Source of the DNA: Lachnospiraceae bacterium UBA3762 | GTDB lineage: Bacteria; Bacillota; Clostridia; Lachnospirales; Lachnospiraceae | Assembly (NCBI GenBank): GCA_002371615.1 | Contig: DFGA01000017.1 | Coordinates: forward strand, 162,030-226,029 | Direction of reading: 5' to 3' | DNA: 64,000 bases | Part shown: positions 1 through 7,542 of the stretch, one piece after another | Position numbering within the stretch: position 1 is the first letter of the stretch | Layout of the letters: the number at the start of each line of letters is the position of its first letter | The notes under the pieces: model-generated | The model's database searches: none | The model's input: only the letters and a program-made list of their open reading frames with translations | Told to the model about the DNA's origin: nothing | Program-made: the position numbers and the translations under genes

Positions 1-276
1 GATAACAAGCTTCGCGCTTATGTTGCGGAAGGTGAGGTTCTCCCTGTTGAGACAAGATCATTCGGCGGCATCGGTGTATTCGCTATACCCGAGATGGGAA
101 GATTCTACCGTTATGCTCTTATAGACGGCAACTTCCCTCACCACGGCGCAGTTGCATTCGGACATCACGGAAAGGCACTCTTTGACGTATTCAAATACAT
201 CGGAGTACTTCCTGAGGAACTCGAGTACAACAGACCGGCAGGAAACCTCTACAAGACAGAGAATCCATATAAGTAA
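1..276 (+). CDS. C-terminal part of an L-fucose isomerase-like sugar isomerase (partial)
   Basis: The reading frame is open from base 1 and ends at the TAA at 274-276, so only the last 91 residues are present. The visible part has the segments SFGGIGVFAIPEMGRFYR and FPHHGAVAFGHHGKALF. I associate these with the C-terminal domain of the fucose/arabinose isomerase family, whose members interconvert an aldose and a ketose with a metal ion. An internal ATG at position 94 is not the start, because the frame and its conserved content continue upstream to the window edge. The substrate cannot be read from this fragment. The family call rests on remembered C-terminal motifs and could be wrong in detail. 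Confidence 0.5.
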   Translation, partial: DNKLRAYVAEGEVLPVETRSFGGIGVFAIPEMGRFYRYALIDGNFPHHGAVAFGHHGKALFDVFKYIGVLPEELEYNRPAGNLYKTENPYK

Positions 277-299
277 TAAGATTTATTAATAATTTCTCA

Positions 300-425
300 G
301 ACGAGATCGTGGTATATTTCCGGGACGCTCCCGCTCACTGTCCTCGGTGCTCACGTTACTAGGCTCGTAAATACCTTGCCAAGTAACGAGCCTGCGGAGT
401 GCCCGTAAATATACACGGTCTCGTC
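300..425. repeat. 126-base imperfect palindrome in the isomerase-plsY gap
   Basis: The outer arms at 300-324 and 402-425 begin and end with GACGAGA/TCTCGTC and remain complementary for about 24 base pairs, with one bulge and two mismatches. A second stem inside pairs AGGCTCGT near 361 with ACGAGCCT near 384-391. No ORF with a ribosome site lies here. It resembles a miniature inverted-repeat element or a strong 3-prime-end structure. It is not the same family as the GAA-loop elements elsewhere in the window. Confidence 0.55.
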
Positions 426-467
426 TTGATTATAGTTTGTAATTCATCCGGATTCCCTGTATTTACT

Positions 468-496
468 TTGACACTATATGTTACATGCTGTATAAT
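468..496 (+). promoter_or_regulatory. Sigma-A promoter of plsY
   Basis: A perfect TTGACA (468-473) and a perfect TATAAT (491-496) are separated by 17 bases. The predicted transcription start, about seven bases after the -10 box, falls at about 503, next to the plsY ATG at 504. The transcript may therefore be leaderless. Confidence 0.8.
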
Positions 497-503
497 CCCA
501 CCT

Positions 504-1196
504 ATGAAGATCATGATAAATATTATTCTGGGAAGTCTGATAATCGGATATGCATTCGGGTGCATCAATCTTTCTTATATTCTTTCCAAGTTAAAAGGGT
601 TTGATATCAGAAAATACGGATCCGGAAATGCCGGAGCTTCAAATGTTGTCATTGTGCTGGGAAAGAAGGCAGGACTGACGATAGCGGTACTGGATATACT
701 TAAGGCTTTTGTTGCCTTTCGCCTCGCTCAATACGCGTTCCCTGAAGCTATGAGTGGGGACGTAAGTTACGCAGGTGTCATTGCGGGAGTTGGTTCGGTA
801 CTTGGTCATATTTTTCCGTTTTACATGGGATTTAAAGGCGGAAAGGGATTGGCATGCTTTGGTGGAACGGTTCTGGCTATCAATTACGTGATGTTTATTG
901 TACTGTTTGTAGCGGCTCTTCTTATAGCAATAATAACCGATTATATCTGCTTTGCCCCCATCACGATGGCTTTTATTGTTCCGATAACTATCGGCGTTGT
1001 ATACAAAACATGGGTGCCGTCTGCGATAATGGCTGTCGCGTCCGTAGCAATGCTCTATAAACACAGGCAGAATATAGAGAGGATCAGATCCGGTGAAGAA
1101 CTTCGCTTTCATTTCCTGTGGAGGCGCAAGGATGAGTCCGAAAGATTCGGCGTTATCGATGACGGAAAAGATATTTTTAACAGGGAAGTTAAGTAA
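504..1196 (+). CDS. plsY: Acyl-phosphate:glycerol-3-phosphate acyltransferase PlsY
   Basis: PlsY is an integral membrane enzyme that transfers an acyl group from acyl-phosphate to glycerol 3-phosphate, the first acylation of phospholipid synthesis. The 230-residue protein has the family landmarks: GSGNAGASN at 39-47, followed by KKAGL, and GHIFPFYMGFKGGKG at 101-115, with several hydrophobic helices. The frame is open further upstream, but homology begins at the ATG at 504; a second ATG at 513 would also work. Neither has a Shine-Dalgarno site, and the perfect promoter directly upstream places the transcript start almost on the initiation codon. The next gene begins 12 bases after the stop, so the two are probably co-transcribed. 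Confidence 0.9.
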   Translation: MKIMINIILGSLIIGYAFGCINLSYILSKLKGFDIRKYGSGNAGASNVVIVLGKKAGLTIAVLDILKAFVAFRLAQYAFPEAMSGDVSYAGVIAGVGSVLGHIFPFYMGFKGGKGLACFGGTVLAINYVMFIVLFVAALLIAIITDYICFAPITMAFIVPITIGVVYKTWVPSAIMAVASVAMLYKHRQNIERIRSGEELRFHFLWRRKDESERFGVIDDGKDIFNREVK

Positions 1197-1208
1197 AGGA
1201 GAAATATT

Positions 1209-2393
1209 ATGGAAGAAAGTTCAGTCAGCAAAAGTAAACAGAAAAGAGAAGAGAGGGCCCAGAATGCTGCCAAGAAGAAGAGGAACTCTCTTATTGCAAA
1301 GATAATCAGTATCGTCATTGCAGTTGCGGTTATCGGACTAGCTGTATTCGGAATCGTAAGGGTAATAATCAAAGAAGCCAACACAATAGCTGCAAGCGGG
1401 GATTATTCCGCACAGCTTGATGATAACGGATTCGTTAAGGGAATTAAAGCTACCGATTATGTGACATTGTGTGACTACAAGAATATCGAGGTTCCTTTGA
1501 GCGAAGTTACCTATACCGATGAAGAGTTCAAGAATGTTATTGATCAAAACCTGTCCGCTCACCAGGTTCTTAAGGAAGAAGGAGTGGTTGCTGACGGAGA
1601 CAAGGTTAATATAGACTATGTCGGAACAATGGACGGCGTGGAATTTGAAGGCGGTAATTCCGGCGGAAACGGTTATGATCTTACTATCGGAAGCGGTCAG
1701 TTTATAGAAGGGTTTGAAAGCCAGCTTATAGGTCATAAGGCGGGAGAAGATGTTACAGTTAAGGTCACATTCCCCGAGGATTACGGCCAGGCTGATCTTG
1801 CAGGTAAGCCGGCTGAATTTGCCGTTACAATACACGGAATATATGCGAATCCCGAGTACAATGATGATTTTGTTAAAGAAAACTATCCCGATATGGGTTC
1901 GACGGTTGCCGAATACGAGCAGGCACTTAAGGATGAATACTATGAGGGATCGCTTAAGGATTACGTTACGAACTATGTTGTCGACAATTCGACCGTTAAC
2001 AAGTTCCCCAGCAAGTATCTCAAGAACCTTAAGTCAACAACAAAGTATTCCGATGTTCAGTCATATGAGTACATGAACCAGATGTATCAGCAATATGGGA
2101 TGGAATCGGGATCGTTTGAAGATTTCATCGGAATGAGCGATGACGAGTACAATGCTGATATTATTGACAGGGCACAGAAATTTGCCAAGGCGGATCTTGT
2201 ATATCAGGCGATACTTGAAACGGAAGGGATCACTCTTACCGAAGCTGATGCCGAAGCAAATGTCAAGGAAATGTATGGCGGAGATGAATACTACAACAAC
2301 TCGGTAGAAACATACGGTAAAGGTTATACCAATAAAAGTGCAGTTAAGAACAAGGCGGTTGATATAGCTCTTGAGGGTGCGACCGTCAAGTAA
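1209..2393 (+). CDS. Membrane-anchored FKBP-type peptidyl-prolyl isomerase, trigger-factor-like
   Basis: This 394-residue protein has a lysine-rich cytoplasmic start, one membrane helix at about 28-52, and an FKBP domain at about 130-210. The domain includes VNIDYVGTMDGVEFEGG and the GQFIEGFE segment. After it comes a helical region resembling the C-terminal chaperone part of trigger factor. It is predicted to catalyse proline isomerisation and assist folding outside the membrane. It lacks the ribosome-binding N-domain of true trigger factor, so it is not tig itself. The AAAGGAG site just upstream fits the ATG at 1209. A terminator follows the gene. Confidence 0.8.
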   Translation: MEESSVSKSKQKREERAQNAAKKKRNSLIAKIISIVIAVAVIGLAVFGIVRVIIKEANTIAASGDYSAQLDDNGFVKGIKATDYVTLCDYKNIEVPLSEVTYTDEEFKNVIDQNLSAHQVLKEEGVVADGDKVNIDYVGTMDGVEFEGGNSGGNGYDLTIGSGQFIEGFESQLIGHKAGEDVTVKVTFPEDYGQADLAGKPAEFAVTIHGIYANPEYNDDFVKENYPDMGSTVAEYEQALKDEYYEGSLKDYVTNYVVDNSTVNKFPSKYLKNLKSTTKYSDVQSYEYMNQMYQQYGMESGSFEDFIGMSDDEYNADIIDRAQKFAKADLVYQAILETEGITLTEADAEANVKEMYGGDEYYNNSVETYGKGYTNKSAVKNKAVDIALEGATVK

Positions 2394-2425
2394 AGTTTTT
2401 GTTTTATATAATAGTGTTTTGCGGT

Positions 2426-2460
2426 AAAATAGTACAGAGTATTCTGTACTATTTTATTAT
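2426..2460 (+). terminator. AT-rich stem-loop terminator after the FKBP gene
   Basis: AAAATAGTACAG at 2426-2437 pairs perfectly with CTGTACTATTTT at 2444-2455 around a six-base loop, and further T residues follow. The A-rich left arm means it could work in both directions. Confidence 0.7.
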
Positions 2461-2490
2461 ACTCAATATTAACAGGCATCGGAGGCAGAT

Positions 2491-4566
2491 ATGCCGGATT
2501 ACATCAAGCTTAAGGATTTGGCAAAACATCTTGGAATTAACAGAGGGGACAGGATATACGTTACCAGTGATGTAAAATCACTTCTCTATGAATGTATGCA
2601 TCATGATGACGACACGGATCTGAACATTCTGATAGATGGTATCATTGATATTATAGGCGAGGAAGGCTCACTCGTATTTCCTACATTTAACTGGAGCTTT
2701 TGCGGCGGAGAACCCTTTGATTATTACAAGACTCCGGCCAAGACAGGGTCGCTGTGTAAGATAGCGATGGCAAGGGATGATTTTCGCCGCACGCGTCATC
2801 CTATCTATTCGTTTACGTGTTGGGGAGCGGATACCGATGAACTGTGTGCCCTTGATAACAAGAGTTCCTTCGGGGAGGATTCCCCTTTTGCATATATGGT
2901 AAAGCACGGATACAGAAATCTGTTCATAGACAAAGATCTCGAGCATTCGTTTGTGTTCGTTCACTATGCGGAACAGTCGGTAGGCAATCTCCATGACAAT
3001 TACAGATACCTCAAGGATTTTACGGCGGATTATACGGATGAAAACGGGGTTGTGACGAGGCGTACATACGATATGAACGTGCGTGCACTCGATAAGGATG
3101 TAACCAATGTAATATATGCCTTCGAAGATGAATTCATCGAAAAGGGCATAATGAAACGGTTTTATATTAACGGGCTTGAATACAAGATGATCGAGCTTGC
3201 CAAGTCCCATCCGGTATTGCAGGAAGATGTCAGGCATAACAGGAGCCGCAGGATCTGCTCATACATCGGTCAGGACAATCCGTATCTTGAAGACGGAAAG
3301 GAAATGTTTGCCCGTGCGAAGGAATTGTTTCCCATTTGCAGGAGCATTATGGGACCGGGAGTTCGGGAAACCTTTGATATTCTTCTTAAGTACATGCCGG
3401 ATATGAAGCTTTACGAGGTTCCCACCGGAACAAAGGTATTTGACTGGACTGTTCCCAACGAGTGGACTATAAGGGACGCTTATATTGAAGATGAGAAGGG
3501 ATGCCGCATAGTTGACATGAAGGTAAACAATCTTCATGTGATGGGATATTCCACGCCTGTTGACGAATGGATGACGCTTCCGGAGCTTAAGGAACATATA
3601 TATACGCTTCCGGACCAGCCCGATCTGATCCCCTACTGCACATCGTATTACAAGGAACGCTGGGGTTTCTGCATGAGCGAAAATCAGTTGCGGACACTTC
3701 CTGACGGAAAATATCATGCTTACATAGATTCGAATCTTGCACCCGGATCACTTACATACGGAGAACTCCTCATACCCGGCAGCAGCAGTGAAGAGATATT
3801 CTTCAGTTCATATATATGCCATCCGTCTATGGCAAACAATGAATGCTCGGGTCCGGTAGTAATGACGAAGCTTGCCGAGTACATCCGGAACATGCCGAAC
3901 AGGAGATATTCATACAGGCTTGTCCTGCTACCTGAGACGATCGGAGCCATTACCTACATATCGCGCAATCTCGACGTGATGAAGAAGAACATAATCGCGG
4001 GATTTAATGTTACCTGTGTGGGAGATGACAGGGCATATTCCATAGTTCATTCCAAATATGCCAATACTCTTGCCGACAGGGTCATGATGAATGTGCTCAA
4101 AGGCCATGATCCGAACTTCTGCGAGTATTCATACCTTGAAAGGGGAAGCGACGAGCGGCAGTATCAGGCGCCGGGAGTTGATATTCCGCTTGTTTGCTTT
4201 TGCCGGTCCAAGTACCACATATATCCCGAGTATCACACAAGCGGAGATAATCTTGATATCATATCTCCTGACGGACTGGGCGGCAGTCTTGACGTTCTGC
4301 TCAAGTGTATCGAAGCCCTTGAGAACAACAGGAAGTATAAGATAACCTGTCTGTGCGAACCGCAGCTGGGAAGGCGGGGACTTATGCCGACCACAAGCAA
4401 CAAGAACAGTTACAGGGATACACTTATTCTTAAGGATCTGTCCGCATATGCCGACGGAACAAACGATATATTTGAGCTCAGCGATTACATAGGACACAGT
4501 GTGGCGGATATGTTGCCCACGGTACGCAAAATGGTGGAAGCGGGACTTCTTGAAGCTGTTAAATAG
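2491..4566 (+). CDS. Two-domain fusion: AAC(3)-like N-acyltransferase plus DUF4910-type aminopeptidase-like domain
   Basis: Residues 1 to about 255 match the aminoglycoside 3-N-acetyltransferase fold, with segments such as GSLVFPTFNWSF and VHYAEQSVG. Residues from about 265 to 691 resemble the DUF2172/DUF4910 family, which has an M28-like zinc aminopeptidase fold: SSYICHPS with His444, and NNECSG at 449-454. AAC(3)-family domains also occur in surface-sugar clusters, where they acylate amino-sugars rather than drugs. The next genes encode an acyl carrier protein and a MaoC hydratase, so I infer that this protein attaches or trims an acyl group supplied by that carrier. A GGAGG-type site precedes the ATG at 2491. 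The substrate is unknown, and an antibiotic-resistance role is not supported by context. Confidence 0.75.
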   Translation: MPDYIKLKDLAKHLGINRGDRIYVTSDVKSLLYECMHHDDDTDLNILIDGIIDIIGEEGSLVFPTFNWSFCGGEPFDYYKTPAKTGSLCKIAMARDDFRRTRHPIYSFTCWGADTDELCALDNKSSFGEDSPFAYMVKHGYRNLFIDKDLEHSFVFVHYAEQSVGNLHDNYRYLKDFTADYTDENGVVTRRTYDMNVRALDKDVTNVIYAFEDEFIEKGIMKRFYINGLEYKMIELAKSHPVLQEDVRHNRSRRICSYIGQDNPYLEDGKEMFARAKELFPICRSIMGPGVRETFDILLKYMPDMKLYEVPTGTKVFDWTVPNEWTIRDAYIEDEKGCRIVDMKVNNLHVMGYSTPVDEWMTLPELKEHIYTLPDQPDLIPYCTSYYKERWGFCMSENQLRTLPDGKYHAYIDSNLAPGSLTYGELLIPGSSSEEIFFSSYICHPSMANNECSGPVVMTKLAEYIRNMPNRRYSYRLVLLPETIGAITYISRNLDVMKKNIIAGFNVTCVGDDRAYSIVHSKYANTLADRVMMNVLKGHDPNFCEYSYLERGSDERQYQAPGVDIPLVCFCRSKYHIYPEYHTSGDNLDIISPDGLGGSLDVLLKCIEALENNRKYKITCLCEPQLGRRGLMPTTSNKNSYRDTLILKDLSAYADGTNDIFELSDYIGHSVADMLPTVRKMVEAGLLEAVK

Positions 4567-4598
4567 TGTGGCTCTCAGGAAGCGGAAAGGTTACGGAA

Positions 4599-4838
4599 AT
4601 GACACATAGTGAAATAATGGAAATAGTCCAGAGAATATTCAGAGAGGTATTTGATGATGACACCCTTGTTATCGAGGACTCTACCAATTCATCGGATATA
4701 GAAGACTGGGATTCCCTTGAGCACATTACCCTCGTTGTTTCAATGGAGAAGGAATTCGGGCTCAAATTCGACCTCAAGGAAGTTAACGAGCTTGCAAATG
4801 TGGGAGAGATGGTTGATCTGATCGCATCCAAGCTGTGA
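4599..4838 (+). CDS. Acyl carrier protein (accessory)
   Basis: This is a 79-residue acidic protein with the acyl-carrier motif EDWDSLEHI. Ser39 is the expected 4-prime-phosphopantetheine attachment site. The frame is open from a GTG at 4566, but homology starts at the ATG at 4599, preceded by GGAAAGG. It is not next to fatty-acid synthesis genes. It sits between the AAC(3)/DUF4910 fusion and a MaoC-like hydratase, so it probably carries a dedicated acyl chain for that pathway rather than bulk fatty-acid synthesis. Confidence 0.85.
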   Translation: MTHSEIMEIVQRIFREVFDDDTLVIEDSTNSSDIEDWDSLEHITLVVSMEKEFGLKFDLKEVNELANVGEMVDLIASKL

Positions 4839-4890
4839 GAGTATTTGTGATTACATGAAAGCATCAAAACCCTGCAGGACCTATACATAA

Positions 4891-5319
4891 ATGGAAAATC
4901 ATATGAACGAATACAGATACGAAGAAATAGATATTGGCCAAAGAGAGAGCTTTTCGGTTACGGTCACGGAAGAGATGATGTCATCATTTTGTGCGATTAC
5001 CGGAGACATCAACCCCCTTCACAATGATGAGGATTATGCCGTATCCAAGGGACACCCCGGGAAAGTTGTGTACGGAATGCTTACGGCATCCCTTCTGTCC
5101 ACACTTGCCGGCGTATATCTTCCGGGCAAAAACAGCCTGATACATGAGGTTAAGATCAAATTCTCCAAGCCGGTTTACATCGGAGATACTCTCACGGTAG
5201 AGGGTATAGTTGAAGAAAAACATGATGTGTATTCACTGATCATTCTTAAAGTTTTGATACGTAACCAGAACGGTGATAAGGTCTTAAAAGCAACGATGCA
5301 GGTCGGAGTAGACAGTTAA
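4891..5319 (+). CDS. MaoC-family (R)-specific enoyl hydratase
   Basis: The 142-residue protein is a single hot-dog domain with the hydratase signature GDINPLH at 38-44, giving the catalytic pair Asp39 and His44. Such enzymes add water to enoyl-CoA or enoyl-ACP to form 3-hydroxyacyl thioesters, or run the reverse. It starts about 50 bases after the acyl carrier protein gene, so the carried acyl group may be a 3-hydroxy or unsaturated chain. An in-frame ATG at 4903 is an alternative start. A thioesterase-like function in the same fold is less likely because the hydratase Asp-His motif is intact. Confidence 0.8.
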   Translation: MENHMNEYRYEEIDIGQRESFSVTVTEEMMSSFCAITGDINPLHNDEDYAVSKGHPGKVVYGMLTASLLSTLAGVYLPGKNSLIHEVKIKFSKPVYIGDTLTVEGIVEEKHDVYSLIILKVLIRNQNGDKVLKATMQVGVDS

Positions 5320-5345
5320 GCAGCAGTATTCAGAAGGAGGAGAAA

Positions 5346-6068
5346 ATGACACCACAGGAAACATTACAGCAATGGATAACAGAGTCGGATAATATAGTAT
5401 TTTTCGGGGGTGCGGGTGTTTCGACCGAAAGCGGTATCCCGGATTTTCGAAGTGTAGACGGATTGTATAATCAGAAGTATGATTACCCTCCCGAAACGAT
5501 CCTGAGTCATACGTTTTACAGAAGTAAGCCGGAGGAGTTCTACAGATTCTACAGAGACAAGATGCTCTGCACTACCGCCAAACCCAATAAAGCACATCTG
5601 AAACTGGCAGAGCTTGAGAAGGCGGGAAAACTGAAAGCGGTTGTGACACAGAATATTGACGGCCTACACCAGGCTGCCGGGAGCCGGGAAGTTCTCGAAC
5701 TCCACGGAAGCGTACTGCGCAATTATTGTGAATCATGTGGAAAATCATTTGATGTGGATTACATTATAAACAGCGAAGGTGTTCCGAAGTGTGACAAATG
5801 CGGCGGGCCTATAAAGCCGGATGTCGTTCTGTATGAAGAAGGCCTTGACAGTAACGTAATGAGCAAATCGGTAAACTACATAGCAAATGCGGATGTTCTT
5901 ATAATAGGAGGAACTTCCCTTGCGGTTTATCCCGCTGCAGGTCTCATTGATTACTACAGAGGGCATAAGCTCGTATTGATCAATAAGTCCAAAACGCCGA
6001 TGGATTCGAGAGCCGATCTTGTGATAAATGACAGTATAGGGGCTGTTTTAGGTGCAATAACGGTTTGA
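5346..6068 (+). CDS. cobB: NAD-dependent protein deacylase, Sir2 family
   Basis: The 240-residue protein has the NAD-binding GAGVSTESGIPDFRS (22-36), QNIDGLHQ (102-109), the catalytic histidine in ELHGS (His120), and a zinc site formed by Cys128, Cys131, Cys149 and Cys152. Sirtuins remove acyl groups from lysine using NAD+. A strong AAGGAGGAG site precedes the ATG. It follows the acyl carrier and MaoC genes closely and could be in the same transcript, but no functional link is shown. Acetyl versus longer acyl preference cannot be read from the sequence. Confidence 0.92.
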   Translation: MTPQETLQQWITESDNIVFFGGAGVSTESGIPDFRSVDGLYNQKYDYPPETILSHTFYRSKPEEFYRFYRDKMLCTTAKPNKAHLKLAELEKAGKLKAVVTQNIDGLHQAAGSREVLELHGSVLRNYCESCGKSFDVDYIINSEGVPKCDKCGGPIKPDVVLYEEGLDSNVMSKSVNYIANADVLIIGGTSLAVYPAAGLIDYYRGHKLVLINKSKTPMDSRADLVINDSIGAVLGAITV

Positions 6069-6087
6069 TTTTTGTTTCCGAAACCCC

Positions 6088-6116
6088 TTGAAAAGCTTGA
6101 TATTATGTGATATCAT
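6088..6116 (+). promoter_or_regulatory. Promoter of the rpsF-ssb-rpsR operon
   Basis: TTGAAA (6088-6093) and TATCAT (6111-6116) are separated by 17 bases. A second candidate, the extended -10 sequence TGATACAAT at 6126-6134, lies just downstream. The leader then contains a nine-base-pair hairpin (GCTTTTACT with AGTAAAGGC, about 6144-6165) before the ribosome site. It could be an autoregulatory S6:S18 site, but I could not confirm that motif. Confidence 0.65.
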
Positions 6117-6188
6117 AGCAAACCGTGATACAATTTATCCTTGCTTTTACTGTAAAGTAAAGGCCAAAGTCCAAAAGGAGGTACCAGC

Positions 6189-6476
6189 ATGAGCAAATAT
6201 GAATTATGCGTTGTTCTTAATGCTAAGATCGAAGACGACGAGAGAGCTGCCATCATCGAAAGGATCAAGAATTATGTTGATCGTTTCGGCGGTACTGTAA
6301 CGGATGTGGACGAGTGGGGCAAGAAGAGACTTGCTTATGAAGTTCAGAAAATGAGAGAAGGCTTCTACTATTTCGTTCACTTTGATGCAGAACCTACGGC
6401 ACCGATCGAACTCGAGAATCGTGTCCGCATTATGGATAACGTTCTTCGTTATCTCTGCGTTAAGGCAGAAGCGTAA
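6189..6476 (+). CDS. rpsF: 30S ribosomal protein S6
   Basis: The 95-residue protein begins MSKYELCVVLNAKI and contains GGTVTDVDEWGKKRLAYEV, both typical of S6, which binds 16S rRNA together with S18 in the small subunit. Its length is the family norm. An AAAAGGAGGT site sits just before the ATG. It is first in the classic bacterial order S6, SSB, S18, which supports the call. Confidence 0.97.
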   Translation: MSKYELCVVLNAKIEDDERAAIIERIKNYVDRFGGTVTDVDEWGKKRLAYEVQKMREGFYYFVHFDAEPTAPIELENRVRIMDNVLRYLCVKAEA

Positions 6477-6492
6477 TAGAAAGAGAGAATAT

Positions 6493-6945
6493 ATGAATAA
6501 AGTTATATTGGTAGGAAGATTAACCCGTGACCCCGAAGTAAGATATTCATCAGGTGATCAGGCAATGGCAATAGCAAGATACTCACTTGCAGTTGACAGA
6601 AGAGCCAGAAGGGATTCCGGATCGGGTGATCAGCAGACAGCTGATTTTATCAACATAGTAGCATTCGGAAGAGACGGAGAGTTCGCTGAGAAATATCTCC
6701 GCAAAGGAATGAGGATACTTGTTGAGGGTCGTATTCAGACGGGCAGCTATACCAACAAGGACGGTCAGAAGGTTTATACAACGGATGTAGTTGTTGAGCG
6801 CCATGAGTTTGTGGAGAGCAAAGGCTCCTCACAGGGTGGCGGATCCGGGGATGCTTTTGTTCCCGCTCCATCCGGACAGTCTGATGGCGGTGACGGATTC
6901 ATGAATATTCCGGACGGTATAGACGAAGAACTTCCGTTTAATTGA
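6493..6945 (+). CDS. ssb: Single-stranded DNA-binding protein
   Basis: The start at 6493 gives MNKVILVGRLTRDPEV, the canonical SSB N-terminus; the longer frame from 6382 only overlaps rpsF. The 150-residue protein has the OB-fold domain over about the first 110 residues, a glycine- and serine-rich linker, and the acidic tip DEELPFN, which binds partner proteins of replication and repair. A GAGAGAA site lies upstream, and the gene sits between rpsF and rpsR as in most bacteria. Confidence 0.97.
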   Translation: MNKVILVGRLTRDPEVRYSSGDQAMAIARYSLAVDRRARRDSGSGDQQTADFINIVAFGRDGEFAEKYLRKGMRILVEGRIQTGSYTNKDGQKVYTTDVVVERHEFVESKGSSQGGGSGDAFVPAPSGQSDGGDGFMNIPDGIDEELPFN

Positions 6946-6966
6946 TCGGATTAGGAGGAAAGTATT

Positions 6967-7242
6967 ATGGCTTTTAGCAAACCCCAGGGTGACGCTGACA
7001 AGGCAGACGCACCTGTTAGAAGAAGAAATACAATGCACAGACGTAAAAAGGTATGTGTATTTTGCGGTAAAGAGAAGGAACTTGATTACAAGGACGTTGC
7101 TACACTCAAGAAGTATGTTTCCGAAAGAGGCAAGATCCTTCCGAGAAGGATCACGGGAAACTGTGCAAAGCATCAGAGAGCACTTACCGTTGCTGTTAAG
7201 CGTGCCCGCCACGTAGCCCTTATGCCCTATACTGCTGACTAA
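6967..7242 (+). CDS. rpsR: 30S ribosomal protein S18, zinc-ligand form
   Basis: S18 pairs with S6 on the small subunit platform. The 91-residue protein contains RRRNTMHRRKKVCVFCG, LPRRITGNCAKHQR and the ARHVALMPY end. Cys30, Cys33, Cys66 and His69 are a complete set of metal ligands, so this is the zinc-containing form. The N-terminal 20 residues are an extension relative to short S18 proteins. A TTAGGAGG site precedes the ATG. A structured repeat begins one base after its stop codon. Confidence 0.97.
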   Translation: MAFSKPQGDADKADAPVRRRNTMHRRKKVCVFCGKEKELDYKDVATLKKYVSERGKILPRRITGNCAKHQRALTVAVKRARHVALMPYTAD

Positions 7243-7396
7243 GGCTGTAAGGAGGGGCCCATCGACTATCTCGTACGGTAGTGCGAGATGCCATCCCGGC
7301 GAGGGAAGATGGGAGGATTCCTTACTGCACCGCGAGGCCCTTTCTCCGAAGGAGAATAAAAATGGCCGAGCGACCTTGATTAGGCTGTAAGGAGGG
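7243..7396. repeat. GAA-loop two-hairpin element, copy 1 (after rpsR)
   Basis: The element starts one base after the rpsR stop with GCTGTAAGGAGGGGCCC. The outer arm GTAAGGA pairs with TCCTTAC near 7318-7325, CCCATC pairs with GATGGG inside it, and ATCTCG pairs with CGAGAT. The second module has GGCC arms around TCTCC-GAA-GGAGA. The 15-base AGGCTGTAAGGAGGG occurs at both ends (7242-7256 and 7382-7396), so either the start of a second unit or a duplicated target is present. Confidence 0.8.
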
Positions 7397-7410
7397 ATCG
7401 CAAATTAAGT

Positions 7411-7440
7411 AAAAGAGACCATTTTATATGGTCTCTTTTG
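7411..7440 (+). terminator. Rho-independent terminator of the rpsF-ssb-rpsR operon
   Basis: AAAAGAGACCAT (7411-7422) pairs perfectly with ATGGTCTCTTTT (7428-7439) around a five-base loop. It may work in both directions. Confidence 0.9.
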
Positions 7441-7443
7441 CGT

Positions 7444-7472
7444 TTGACAATTATATGGCAAGAAGATAAACT
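7444..7472 (+). promoter_or_regulatory. Promoter of the acyl-CoA ligase gene, with a nearby inverted repeat
   Basis: TTGACA (7444-7449) and TAAACT (7467-7472) are 17 bases apart. Downstream, TTAAACGC and GCGTTAAA (about 7486-7507) form an imperfect inverted repeat around GTTGTT, placed where a repressor could bind. The operator idea is inference only. Confidence 0.6.
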
Positions 7473-7542
7473 AATACTTGTCTGCTTAAACGCGTTGTTG
7501 CGTTAAAGCGAATTGACAAAATGATTGACGGAGGAATGTTTA

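Noticed and set aside
2491..3270. Aminoglycoside resistance gene
   Set aside because: The AAC(3)-like domain is fused to an aminopeptidase-like domain and sits with a carrier protein and hydratase, which points to biosynthesis rather than drug resistance.
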